37,423 bases of DNA from positions 1 through 37,423 of the forward strand of contig NZ_JAINDZ010000043.1 in assembly GCF_019802345.1 (NCBI RefSeq). The letters are read 5' to 3'. Under the pieces are notes generated by a model. It made no database searches. It saw only the letters and a program-made list of their open reading frames with translations, and was not told the DNA's origin. The position numbers were made by a program, and so were the translations under genes. This document shows, piece after piece, positions 18,196 to 25,981 of the stretch (the first letter of the stretch is position 1; every line of letters begins with the position of its first letter). This stretch comes from Methylosinus sp. Sm6 (GTDB taxonomy: Bacteria > Pseudomonadota > Alphaproteobacteria > Rhizobiales > Beijerinckiaceae).

Positions 18196-21100
18196 TTCGC
18201 CGTCTCGAGCGAGAACGGGCTCTCATCGCCGAACGAGGTCGTCTGTCGGCGCGTGGCGAAGCGCTCGAAAGCGAGATAGACGACCGGCGTGGTGAACAGG
18301 GTCAGGATTTGGCTGACGATCAGCCCTCCTATGATGGTCGCGCCGAGCGGCTGGCGCAATTCCGCGCCGACGCCGGCTCCGAACAACAGCGGCAGCGCCG
18401 CGAACAGCGCCACGAAAGTCGTCATCAAGATCGGCCGTAGGCGTAACAGGCATGCGCGATGAATCGCGGCTGCCGGCGCGAGGCCGTCTCTGCGCTGCGC
18501 AGACAGCGCGAAATCGATCATCATTATGGCGTTTTTCTTGACGATCCCAATGAGCAGAACCAGGCCGATGACGCCGATGACGTCCAATTCTTCGCCGGAG
18601 AGCAGCATGGCGAGCAGCGCGCCCACTCCGGCCGCCGGAAGCGTCGAAATGATCGTCACGGGATGAATGAAGCTCTCATAGAGAATGCCGAGCACGACAT
18701 AGATGCAGACCAGCGCGCCGAGGATCAGCTCGAGCTCGCTTCCGAGCGATGTTTCGAATGCGAGGGCGGCGCCCTGAAGATGCGTGCGGACGCCGGCCGG
18801 CAAGGCGATGTCGCCCTCGATTCGACGCGCTTCCTTCACCGCCTCCCCCAGCGACACGCCGGGCGAGAGGTCGAACGAGATTTCGGCCGCGGGAAAGGAC
18901 CCGAACCGCTGGATTTGCAGCGGGGCCGGCTTCACCTCGAGTCGGGCGATCGCGGAGAGAGGCGCCTGCCCATTGGCGGATGTCGCGGAGGGCAGATAGA
19001 GTCTTTCCAATTCGTCGAGTGTCGGCGAGGCCGAGGAGAGAATGACGCGACGTTGATCGGATTGCCCGAAAATCGTCGAGATGATTCTTTGTCCAAAGGC
19101 GTCGTAGAGCGCGCTGTCGACCGTCGCGATCGAAATGCCGAAGCGCGCCGCCGTGTCACGATCGATGTTTAGGGAGGCGGCGAGCCCCTCGGCTTCGAAG
19201 ACGCTGCCGACGTCCTGGAATTGCGGCCTGTCGCGCAGCCGTTGCAGCAATTCCGGAATCGCTCCGGCGAGCGCCTTGGAATCGGCGGAAGCCAGGACCA
19301 GCCGATAGGCCGATGGCGCGATGCGGGCGTCGATCGCGAGATCTTGCACTGGACGCAGATAGAGCTTGATCCCCGGCGCCGTTTCCGCGAGACGTCCGAG
19401 CCGACGCTTCACCTCCGAGATGTCGGAGCGACGCTGTCCATGCGGCTTCAGATCGATGATGAAGCGTCCGCTGTTTCTGGACATATTGGTTCCGTCGACG
19501 CCGACGAAGGACGACAGGCCGGCGACGTCTTCGTCGGCGAGAAGCGCTCGCGCGAGAGCTTGCTGGCGCTCTTTCATCGCAGCGAATGATATTTCGCCCG
19601 GCGCAATGGTGACCCCATAGAGGACGCCGGTGTCCTGCAGCGGGAGGAATCCTTTCGGAACGACGGCATAGAGCGCCAAAGTGAGCGTCAATGTCGCGCA
19701 GGTCGCGGCGAGCACGACGCCCTTGTGGCGTAGCGTCCGGGCCAAAAGGCGACTGTACCAACGAATGGCGGCGGCGGAGACGGCCGTCGCGAAGCCGGCG
19801 CCGGCGGTTCGCTTCGGCTCCGGCGCGCGCAGCAGTCTCGCGCAGAGCATCGGCGTCAGCGTCAGCGACACCACGGCGGAGACGAGAATGGTCCCCGCCA
19901 GAGTGAGGGCGAACTCGCGGAACAGACGGCCGATGAGATCGCCCATGAACAGGAGCGGGATGAGGACGGCGAGCAGTGAAACCGTCAGCGAGACGATGGT
20001 GAAGCCGATCTGTCGCGAGCCGACCAGCGCTGCGTGAAGCGGCGATTTTCCGTCTTCGACATGACGTGAGATATTTTCGATCATCACGATCGAATCGTCG
20101 ACGACGAAGCCGGTCGCTATGGTGAGGGCGAGAAGGGTCAGATTATTGACGCTCAGCCCGAGAAAATACATGAAGGCGAGCGCGCCGACGAGAGAGAGCG
20201 GCGCCGAGAGCGCGGGAATGAAGGTGGCGCGCGCATCGTTCAGGAAGAGGAAGATCGCCACCACCACCAGCGCCAGCGCAAACAGAAGATCGAGCGCGAC
20301 GTCATGGATGGAGGCGCGGATCGTCGTCGTGCGGTCGGTCAGGACCTTCAGCTCGACTCCCCGCGGCAACGACGCCTCGAGCGCCGGCAGCGCCGCTTTG
20401 ATCGAATCGACGACCGCTATGACATTGGCGCCGGGCTGCCGGCGAATGTCCAGGATGATCGCCGGCGTCAGATCGGACCAGGCCGCTAGATAGTCGTCCT
20501 CGGCGCCTTCGACGACCTCGGCCACATCCGAGAGGCGAACGGCGGCGCCGTTGCGATAGGCGATGATGATGGAGCGGTAGCCGTCGAGGCTCTTCAGCTG
20601 GTCATTGGCGTTGATCGTGAAAGCGAGCTTCTCTCCGTCGAAGCCCCCTTTCGGCATGTTGGCGTTCGCATTGGCGATCGTCGTGCGCAGATCATCGAGG
20701 CTGAGCCCATAAGCGGAAGCGGCGCTCGCATCGACGCGGATGCGCACGGCAGGGCGCTGCCCGCCCGCGACGCCGACCAATCCCACTCCTGCGAATTGCG
20801 AGAGTTTTTGCGCGAGGCGCGAATCGACGATTTCGCGGAGCTGGCGGAGCGACAGAGTGTCGGAGGTGGCGGCGATCGTGAGGATCGGGGCGTCCGCCGG
20901 ATTGATCTTGGCGTAGGTCGGCGGCGACGGCAGGTCGTTCGGCAGCAGACTCTGGGCGACATTGATCGCGGCCTGGACCTCCTGCTCGGCGACGTCGAGC
21001 GGCACGGCGAGAGAGAATTGCAGCGCGATGACCGATGCGCCGGTGGAGCTCGTCGAGTTCATCTGATCGAGGCCCGCCATTTGGCCGAGCTGGCGCTCGA

Positions 21101-21299
21101 GCGGCGCCGTGACGGCGCTGGCCATGACTTCCGGACTGGCCCCGGGATAGAAGGTCTTCACCTCTATGGTCGGATAGTCCACAGCCGGCAGCGCGGCGAT
21201 CGGCAAAAAGGCCAGGCCGACCAGGCCCGCCAGCAGGAAGGCGATCATCGTCAACGTCGTCGCGACGGGGCGATGGATGAAGAGCGCGGAAGGATTCAC
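18192..21299 (-). CDS. RND efflux pump inner-membrane subunit, MdtB-like, 1035 aa
   Basis: HAE-1 RND transporter of normal length. It begins NPSALFIHRPVATTLTMIAF. The proton-relay Asp pair is in GFVVDDSIVMIEN near residue 400, and later hallmarks are LGILYESFIHPVTII and GIVKKNAIMMIDFAL. The reading frame extends far upstream, but that part is antisense or overlapping sequence of the adaptor gene. The true start is GTG 21299, which shares a GTGA 4-bp overlap with the adaptor stop and places the first membrane helix at the N-terminus. It is expected to pair with the MdtC-like subunit encoded next and the adaptor encoded before. No TolC-type outer-membrane channel is in the window, so one must come from elsewhere. 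Confidence 0.94.
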   Translation of the reverse strand: MNPSALFIHRPVATTLTMIAFLLAGLVGLAFLPIAALPAVDYPTIEVKTFYPGASPEVMASAVTAPLERQLGQMAGLDQMNSTSSTGASVIALQFSLAVPLDVAEQEVQAAINVAQSLLPNDLPSPPTYAKINPADAPILTIAATSDTLSLRQLREIVDSRLAQKLSQFAGVGLVGVAGGQRPAVRIRVDASAASAYGLSLDDLRTTIANANANMPKGGFDGEKLAFTINANDQLKSLDGYRSIIIAYRNGAAVRLSDVAEVVEGAEDDYLAAWSDLTPAIILDIRRQPGANVIAVVDSIKAALPALEASLPRGVELKVLTDRTTTIRASIHDVALDLLFALALVVVAIFLFLNDARATFIPALSAPLSLVGALAFMYFLGLSVNNLTLLALTIATGFVVDDSIVMIENISRHVEDGKSPLHAALVGSRQIGFTIVSLTVSLLAVLIPLLFMGDLIGRLFREFALTLAGTILVSAVVSLTLTPMLCARLLRAPEPKRTAGAGFATAVSAAAIRWYSRLLARTLRHKGVVLAATCATLTLTLALYAVVPKGFLPLQDTGVLYGVTIAPGEISFAAMKERQQALARALLADEDVAGLSSFVGVDGTNMSRNSGRFIIDLKPHGQRRSDISEVKRRLGRLAETAPGIKLYLRPVQDLAIDARIAPSAYRLVLASADSKALAGAIPELLQRLRDRPQFQDVGSVFEAEGLAASLNIDRDTAARFGISIATVDSALYDAFGQRIISTIFGQSDQRRVILSSASPTLDELERLYLPSATSANGQAPLSAIARLEVKPAPLQIQRFGSFPAAEISFDLSPGVSLGEAVKEARRIEGDIALPAGVRTHLQGAALAFETSLGSELELILGALVCIYVVLGILYESFIHPVTIISTLPAAGVGALLAMLLSGEELDVIGVIGLVLLIGIVKKNAIMMIDFALSAQRRDGLAPAAAIHRACLLRLRPILMTTFVALFAALPLLFGAGVGAELRQPLGATIIGGLIVSQILTLFTTPVVYLAFERFATRRQTTSFGDESPFSLETAK

Positions 21300-22582
21300 T
21301 TTGCTTCCGCTCTCACTTTCACGCCGTCGCGAAGCCGGTCGGCGCCGGCGACGACAGCGAGATCTCCGGCCGTCAGCCCCGACGTGACCGATACATTGTC
21401 GCCATCGGCGGGGCCGAGCTCGAGTCGGGTCGCCTTCGCGGTGCTCTCGCTCGACACCACAAAGGCGAAGGGCCCTTTCGGCCCATATTGGACGGCCGCC
21501 GCCGGAACCACGACGGCGTCGCGGATCGTGCTCACGAGCAGGCGAACCTTCACGAACTGATTGGGGAAGAGCGACAGGTCGCGATTGTCGAAAGTGGCTT
21601 TGAATTTGACCGTCCCCGTGGTCGGGTCCACCTGATTGTCGATCGCCGACAGATCGCCCTCGGCGAGCAGCCTCGTCCCCGATCGATCGAAAGCCGACGC
21701 GGACAAGCGTCGTCCTTCGGTCAACTGCGGCGTCACTTTCGGCAGATGATCTTCGGCGATCGGAAACACCACCGTGATCGGTTGCAATTGAGTCAGCACC
21801 ACGAGGCCGTTCGAATCCGACGGCTGAACGTAATTTCCGAGGTCGACGAGCCTCAGCCCGATGCGTCCGGAGATCGGCGCCCTTATGGAGCAATATTCGA
21901 GATTGAGCCGCGCATTCTGGACCTGCGCCTCGTCGACCTTGACCGCGCCGAGATATTGGTGAACCAGCGAGTCTTGGGTGTCGCGCTGCTGCTTGGAGAT
22001 GAAGTTCTCCTTGCCGAGGCGACTGTAGCGCTCGAGATCGAGCTGCGCGTTTTTCAGCAGAGCCTGATCGCGCATCAACTGCCCCTCGGCCTGCTCCAGA
22101 GCATAACGGTAGGGCCGCGGATCGATCTCGATCAGCAGGTCCCCCTCCTTCACCGACTGGCCTTCGTCGAAAGCGACTTTCACGACACGGCCCGACACCT
22201 GCGTCTTGACCGAGACGGTGGTGATCGGTGTGACGGTCCCGAGGCCGAACAGCCGAATCGGAAGATCGGCCTTGTCCGCTCGCGCGACCACGACCGGCAC
22301 AGGCGGAGGCGGCGCAGGCGGCGCCTCGACAGAAGCCATGGTCAGCCTCGCGACGACCCCGGCGAGCAAGAGAAAGCCGACCAAAGCCAGCGCTGCGGCG
22401 CGACGTCCGCCGCGGGGCATTCGCAGCCGCGAGGGCGACAGGCTCTCGCGGACATGCCCCTCCACCACGCTTTTCGTTTCGAATTCAGGATCGAAGCTGA
22501 CGGTCACTCGGACGGACCTCGCAAGCTGACATCCGCGGCTTCGGGCCTCCGAATCGAGCTGGAGGGACGCCGCTCCCGTCAC
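21296..22582 (-). CDS. RND periplasmic adaptor (membrane fusion protein), MdtA-like, up to 428 aa
   Basis: HlyD/AcrA-type adaptor linking the pump to an outer-membrane channel. After a hydrophobic anchor (about 62-83 in the longest form) and a Pro-rich linker come the barrel-sandwich half TVSVKTQVSGRVVKVAFDEGQSVKEGD, the helical hairpin (AEGQLMRDQALLKNAQLDLERY), and the returning lipoyl half SIRAPISGRIGLRLVDLGNYV. The C-terminal beta-barrel follows. The start is uncertain: GTG 22582 is the longest, GTG 22507 has a GAGG upstream, and ATG 22420 leaves the membrane anchor just inside the N-terminus as is usual. The stop overlaps the MdtB-like GTG by 4 bp, giving a tight adaptor-pump-pump operon downstream of tetR. 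Confidence 0.92.
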   Translation of the reverse strand: MTGAASLQLDSEARSRGCQLARSVRVTVSFDPEFETKSVVEGHVRESLSPSRLRMPRGGRRAAALALVGFLLLAGVVARLTMASVEAPPAPPPPVPVVVARADKADLPIRLFGLGTVTPITTVSVKTQVSGRVVKVAFDEGQSVKEGDLLIEIDPRPYRYALEQAEGQLMRDQALLKNAQLDLERYSRLGKENFISKQQRDTQDSLVHQYLGAVKVDEAQVQNARLNLEYCSIRAPISGRIGLRLVDLGNYVQPSDSNGLVVLTQLQPITVVFPIAEDHLPKVTPQLTEGRRLSASAFDRSGTRLLAEGDLSAIDNQVDPTTGTVKFKATFDNRDLSLFPNQFVKVRLLVSTIRDAVVVPAAAVQYGPKGPFAFVVSSESTAKATRLELGPADGDNVSVTSGLTAGDLAVVAGADRLRDGVKVRAEAK

Positions 22583-22655
22583 GCATGCGACGATCGGCGA
22601 CGGCGCGACATAAAAGAGGCTATCACCGCTCGATTACCTCTGAATTTCCTCACTC

Positions 22656-22684
22656 GGAGGCGAAGCCTTTCATCCTTCGCCTCC
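22656..22684. repeat. Perfect 10-bp inverted repeat between tetR and the RND adaptor
   Basis: GGAGGCGAAG (22656-22665) and CTTCGCCTCC (22675-22684) flank a 9-nt loop. No T-tract follows on either strand. It could be an RNA stem at the tetR 3' end, a pause or processing site, or a protein-binding palindrome in front of the adaptor gene. Confidence 0.7.
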
Positions 22685-22704
22685 TGATGAACCGAGCGAA
22701 ACTT

Positions 22705-23304
22705 TCACGTTCGACCGTGGTCGAGCCCTGTCCCAGCGAGTTGAAGCACCCGATGAACTATATCTCGATCATCTTCGCCGGTCGTGATTTGGCCATCAAT
22801 GAGCAGCAGCCCGAGACCATGCACGAGCGCCCAGAGAAATAGTCCGGCAATCGGCAGTTCCGCATCAGACAAGCGATTCTCCAGGTTGGATTTCATGATC
22901 TCGTAAGAGCGCTTCCGAAGTTCGCGCACAGCGTGACTGTACTGCGAAACTGCCGGAAAGCCCTCGCCAAACATCAATCGGTAGAGCGCCGGATTCGCGC
23001 GCACGAACGCAACGTAGGCTTCGCCGTATGGAGCCAAGGCGCCTGTCTCGTCGCGCGGTCCGGCCGTCAGGCATTCGGCCATTTCCCTTGCGCCGTGCTC
23101 CGCCAATCCGAGCGCGATCGCGTCGCGACTCGGAAAGTGATGGTAGGCGGAAGGCGCGGAGACGCCGACCCTTCGAGATATTTCCCGCAGGCCCAAGAAG
23201 GATGGACCGCGTTCTTCGAGAACGTCTCGCGCTGCTTTGAGAAGCGCGTTGCGCAGATCGCCATGGTGGTAGCTCTTGCGGGATTTGTTTGGCCGAGTCG
23301 GCAT
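22705..23304 (-). CDS. TetR/AcrR-family transcriptional regulator with WHG-type C-terminal domain, 199 aa
   Basis: The basic N-terminus KSRKSYHHGDLRNALLKAARDVL is followed by the helix-turn-helix LREISRRVGVSAPSAYHHFPSRD at about 38-60. The C-terminal ligand-binding half contains LFLWALVHGLGLLLIDG, typical of the WHG subgroup of TetR proteins. These are one-component repressors released by a small ligand. The gene is divergent from the methyltransferase and about 120 bp upstream of the RND adaptor on the same strand, so it probably controls both sides, perhaps in response to the lipopeptide or another pump substrate (inference). The start ATG 23304 gives the standard length. Confidence 0.94.
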   Translation of the reverse strand: MPTRPNKSRKSYHHGDLRNALLKAARDVLEERGPSFLGLREISRRVGVSAPSAYHHFPSRDAIALGLAEHGAREMAECLTAGPRDETGALAPYGEAYVAFVRANPALYRLMFGEGFPAVSQYSHAVRELRKRSYEIMKSNLENRLSDAELPIAGLFLWALVHGLGLLLIDGQITTGEDDRDIVHRVLQLAGTGLDHGRT

Positions 23305-23325
23305 GACGACGCTCCTGGATCGCTT

Positions 23326-23346
23326 AATCTTTACAGCGTTAGGATT
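23326..23346. promoter_or_regulatory. Candidate TetR operator, 9-3-9 imperfect palindrome
   Basis: AATCTTTAC-AGC-GTTAGGATT. The arms are complementary at 7 of 9 positions. It sits between the divergent tetR and methyltransferase starts and overlaps the -35 of one predicted promoter and the -10 of the other, as expected for an autoregulated TetR operator. Confidence 0.6.
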
Positions 23347-23358
23347 GTGCCCTATAGG
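23330..23358 (+). promoter_or_regulatory. Predicted sigma70-type promoter of the methyltransferase gene
   Basis: -35 TTTACA at 23330-23335, 17-bp spacer, -10 TATAGG at 23353-23358. The expected start lies about 40 nt before the ATG at 23405. Confidence 0.5.
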
Positions 23359-23372
23359 ACGCTTGCTCTCAA
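23344..23372 (-). promoter_or_regulatory. Predicted sigma70-type promoter of tetR
   Basis: On the minus strand, -35 TTGAGA at 23367-23372, 17-bp spacer, -10 CACAAT at 23344-23349. It overlaps the opposite methyltransferase promoter and the palindrome. Confidence 0.45.
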
Positions 23373-23404
23373 TCCCGCATAAGCGACTTCAAGGAAGAAT
23401 TTGC

Positions 23405-24250
23405 ATGCAGAATGGACAGCCCAGCCGTACCGCGCTGGGCGCGGCAATTCAACGAGCCGCGCATCAGACTTTGGATAGCGCCAATATCTTCGAGGATGCT
23501 TTTGCCCGCGTTCTACTTGGTCGGGAGGCCGACGCCCTTATCGAGGCCGCTTCGGCTGATCCAGCGCAACGGCAAATGAGAACATTCATGGCAGCTCGTA
23601 GCCGTTTTGCTGAAGACTGTCTGAATGCTGCTGTTTCGCGTGGCGTCCGACAGCTCGCAATTCTGGGTGCGGGGCTCGATACATTTTCGCTGCGCAATCC
23701 GCATGCGACACAAGGGCTGCGCGTGTTCGAAGTCGATCATCCGGCGACGCAAGCTTGGAAACGCGGACGCATCGCCGAGGCGGGTCTTACGCCGCCTGCG
23801 TCACTGACATTCGCGCCAGTCGACTTCGAGCGTCAGAGCCTTGCCGAAGCGCTCGGTGCCGCTGGATTTCAGCCGACCCAGCCTGCATTCTTCCACTGGC
23901 TCGGGGTCGTGCCATATCTGCCGCGTGACGCCATCTCGGCGATACTTCGATTTGTGGCGAGCGTGCCGAGGACGGAGGTCGTGTTCGATTACTCCGAGCC
24001 TCTAGAAAATTATCCCCCGGAGCGTCGCGGACACGTGGCTGCCGTAGCTGCACGCGCGGCTGCGCTCGGAGAACCTTGGCTGAGCTATTTCGACCCGTCG
24101 GAGTTGTCGCGGGACTTGCATGAGCGAGGCTTTCAGCAACAGGAGGACCTTGGTCTCGCAGACATCGCTGTTCGCTACCTTGGCGCTCCGAAGCGTGACG
24201 CGACAGGCGAGGCCGGTCCGCATGTCATTCACGCGCGACGAATCGACTGA
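23405..24250 (+). CDS. SAM-dependent methyltransferase, leucine-carboxyl-methyltransferase-like family (TIGR00027 type), 281 aa
   Basis: Class I methyltransferase. The SAM-binding region is QLAILGAGLDTFSLRN at about 83-98, followed by the acidic VFEVDHPATQAWK that is characteristic of this family (GAGLDT plus FEVDxP). It resembles O-methyltransferases often found near polyketide or peptide pathways, but the substrate is unknown. The chosen start is ATG 23405 with AGGAAG about 7-12 nt upstream; a longer frame from 23276 would overlap the tetR start and the promoter region. Base composition is low for this window (30 of 60 GC in 23581-23640), like the left block and unlike the genes beyond the tRNA. 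It may methylate the lipopeptide or detoxify a TetR ligand (inference). Confidence 0.85.
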   Translation: MQNGQPSRTALGAAIQRAAHQTLDSANIFEDAFARVLLGREADALIEAASADPAQRQMRTFMAARSRFAEDCLNAAVSRGVRQLAILGAGLDTFSLRNPHATQGLRVFEVDHPATQAWKRGRIAEAGLTPPASLTFAPVDFERQSLAEALGAAGFQPTQPAFFHWLGVVPYLPRDAISAILRFVASVPRTEVVFDYSEPLENYPPERRGHVAAVAARAAALGEPWLSYFDPSELSRDLHERGFQQQEDLGLADIAVRYLGAPKRDATGEAGPHVIHARRID

Positions 24251-24338
24251 TCGTCCGACACGTTGCTGACTTTGTTAACGCTGGTCGCGACTTCAAGGGC
24301 GCAACGGCAGGTTTTGGAGCGCCCGGTTTGTATCGAAC

Positions 24339-24415
24339 TGGCGCACCCGGCACGATTCGAACGTGCGGCCTCCACCTTCGGAGGGTGGCGCTCTATCCAG
24401 CTGAGCTACGGGTGC
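24339..24415 (-). tRNA. tRNA-Arg (anticodon CCG)
   Basis: On the minus strand the acceptor arms GCACCCG and CGGGTGC pair fully. The D arm is GCTC...GAGC and the anticodon stem CCACC/GGTGG encloses the loop CTCCGAA, giving anticodon CCG (decodes CGG). The T arm is GCACG-TTCGAAT-CGTGC. Discriminator G and an encoded CCA follow. Length is 77 nt with CCA. Its 3' end faces the accessory block. Confidence 0.96.
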
Positions 24416-24433
24416 AGTCAGGCGACTGCTCTT

Positions 24434-24462
24434 CCACTACCTCGAGCGCGCGTCATTCGCAA
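24434..24462 (-). promoter_or_regulatory. Weak candidate promoter of tRNA-Arg
   Basis: On the minus strand, TTGCGA (24457-24462), 17-bp spacer, TAGTGG (24434-24439), about 19 nt before the mature tRNA. The -10 match is poor. Confidence 0.3.
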
Positions 24463-24469
24463 TCGCCAC

Positions 24470-24491
24470 GTCGGCGCAGAGTCGGCGCAGG
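24470..24491. repeat. Tandem 11-bp repeat
   Basis: GTCGGCGCAGA directly followed by GTCGGCGCAGG, identical at 10 of 11 positions. It lies just past the ketosynthase stop, in the spacer before the tRNA. Confidence 0.6.
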
Positions 24492-24494
24492 CTG

Positions 24495-25715
24495 TCAGAG
24501 CCGCTTCACCACCAGGACCGCGTTGATGCCGCCGAAGGCGAAGGAATTCGACATCGCCGCGCGGATTTGCGTGCGGCGCGCCTCGTGCGGCACGGCGTCG
24601 ATCGGGCATTTGGGGTCCGGCGCCTTGAAATTGATCGTGGGCGGCGCCGTCTGATCGCGCATGGCGCAAATCGTCGAGACGAGCTCCAGAGCGCCGCTCG
24701 CGCCGAGCGCATGGCCGTGGATGGGCTTCGTCGAGGAGACGGGCAGGCCGCGGCCGCGCTCGCCGAACACGCGCAGGATCGCCTCCGATTCGGTGATGTC
24801 GTTGGCGTAGGTGCCCGTGCCATGGGCGTTGAGATAATCGATGCCGCCGGGCTCGAGCCCGGCGTCGGCCAGCGCCTGCGCCATGGCGGCGGAGGGGCCC
24901 TCGACATTGGGCCGCAGCGCGTCGAAGGCGTCGCTGGTCGTCCCATAGCCCGCCAGCTCGCACAGCGGCGCATGGCCCCGCGCCTCGGCCGCCGCGAGCG
25001 TCTCCAGCACGAACACGGCCGCGCCCTCGCCGAGCGTCATGCCGTTGCGGCCGATCGAGAAAGGCCGGCAGAGGTCCGGCGTCAGCACGCGCAGCACTTC
25101 CCAGGAGCGCATCGAGCCGTTGATCACGGCGGCCTCGGCGCCGCCGACAATGGCGCGATCCGCCGCGCCGGAGCGTATCAGCTGCAGGCCGACGCCGATC
25201 GCCTGCGTCGCCGAGGAGCAGGCGCTGGCGATGGTGAAGGTCGGGCCGTTGCAGGAAAAGCGCATGCCGAGCATGGTCGGCGCGGCGGAGGGGATCAGCC
25301 GCGGCACGCACAGCGGATCGGCGCGTTCGTTCAGCGCATAGGCCTTGTACGCCTCGTCGTCGATCGTCTTGGAGCCGCCGATGCCGCTGCCGATGACGAC
25401 CGCCGTACGCGGCCCGGCGATGTCCTTGCGCGCGAAGCCGGCCTGCGCCATGGCTTCGTCGGCCGCAGTCACCGCATATTGGGTGAACGGGTCGCAGAAG
25501 GGCAGGATCTCCGGCTCGAGATGAGCGGCGGGGTCGAAGTCCGGAACCTGGGCGGCGATCTTGATGCGGCCGCCATAGGGGCGCTCGAGCCGCAGCGGGC
25601 GAACCTGGCTGCGCCCCTCGCGCGCGGCGGCCCATAAAGTCTCTGCGCCGAGCCCGGCGGCGGAAACCGCGCCCATTCCAGAAATCACCACGCGCCGTTC
25701 GTTCGTCACCGCCAT
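24495..25715 (-). CDS. Beta-ketoacyl-ACP synthase II-like (FabF family), 406 aa
   Basis: Condensing enzyme that extends acyl-ACP with malonyl-ACP. The thiolase-fold catalytic triad is complete: Cys166 in IASACSSATQ, His298 in NAHGTGTYAND, and His335 in KPIHGHALGASG. GIGGS (111-115) and the C-terminal NSFAFGGINAV are also typical. I choose ATG 25715, directly before VTNERRVVISGMG, rather than the GTG at 25772, because family alignment starts there. It stands alone on the minus strand, divergent from prmA and 80 bp from the tRNA. It could be the housekeeping FabF, a second copy for special fatty acids, or a NodE-like enzyme; sequence alone does not decide. A link to the lipopeptide acyl chain is possible but unsupported. 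Confidence 0.9.
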   Translation of the reverse strand: MAVTNERRVVISGMGAVSAAGLGAETLWAAAREGRSQVRPLRLERPYGGRIKIAAQVPDFDPAAHLEPEILPFCDPFTQYAVTAADEAMAQAGFARKDIAGPRTAVVIGSGIGGSKTIDDEAYKAYALNERADPLCVPRLIPSAAPTMLGMRFSCNGPTFTIASACSSATQAIGVGLQLIRSGAADRAIVGGAEAAVINGSMRSWEVLRVLTPDLCRPFSIGRNGMTLGEGAAVFVLETLAAAEARGHAPLCELAGYGTTSDAFDALRPNVEGPSAAMAQALADAGLEPGGIDYLNAHGTGTYANDITESEAILRVFGERGRGLPVSSTKPIHGHALGASGALELVSTICAMRDQTAPPTINFKAPDPKCPIDAVPHEARRTQIRAAMSNSFAFGGINAVLVVKRL

Positions 25716-25898
25716 TGCTGCGCTCTCGTTCGCCCGAGCCTTGGGCCGACCGGCCGGCCGAGCCGACGTCACACCGTTTTGACCGCCTCTCGCGCCTCAT
25801 GCAAGCTCACGGCCGCTTTTTTCCCGGAGAGGAGCGTGGCCAACGGCCGCACGAGCCGAAAAATCAGGATGCAAGTCCGTGGCCTACCCGACAAGCCG

Positions 25899-25928
25899 CG
25901 AGCGGCGGCGCGCCTCGGGCGCCGCTCG
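25899..25928. repeat. Stem-loop in the prmA leader
   Basis: CGAGCGGCG (25899-25907) pairs perfectly with CGCCGCTCG (25920-25928) across a 12-nt GC-rich loop, about 53 nt before the prmA ATG. The 266-bp gap between the divergent ketosynthase and prmA starts otherwise shows nothing I can name. Confidence 0.55.
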
Positions 25929-25981
25929 CCCGGGCGCTCGCCGCGGATGACGGCGCGGCGCGGCCGTGCTAAGCGCCCGCA

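Noticed and set aside
18192-21893. Longer 1233-residue version of the MdtB-like protein
   Set aside because: The first ~198 residues are adaptor sequence read in another frame; GTG 21299 with the 4-bp overlap is the natural start.
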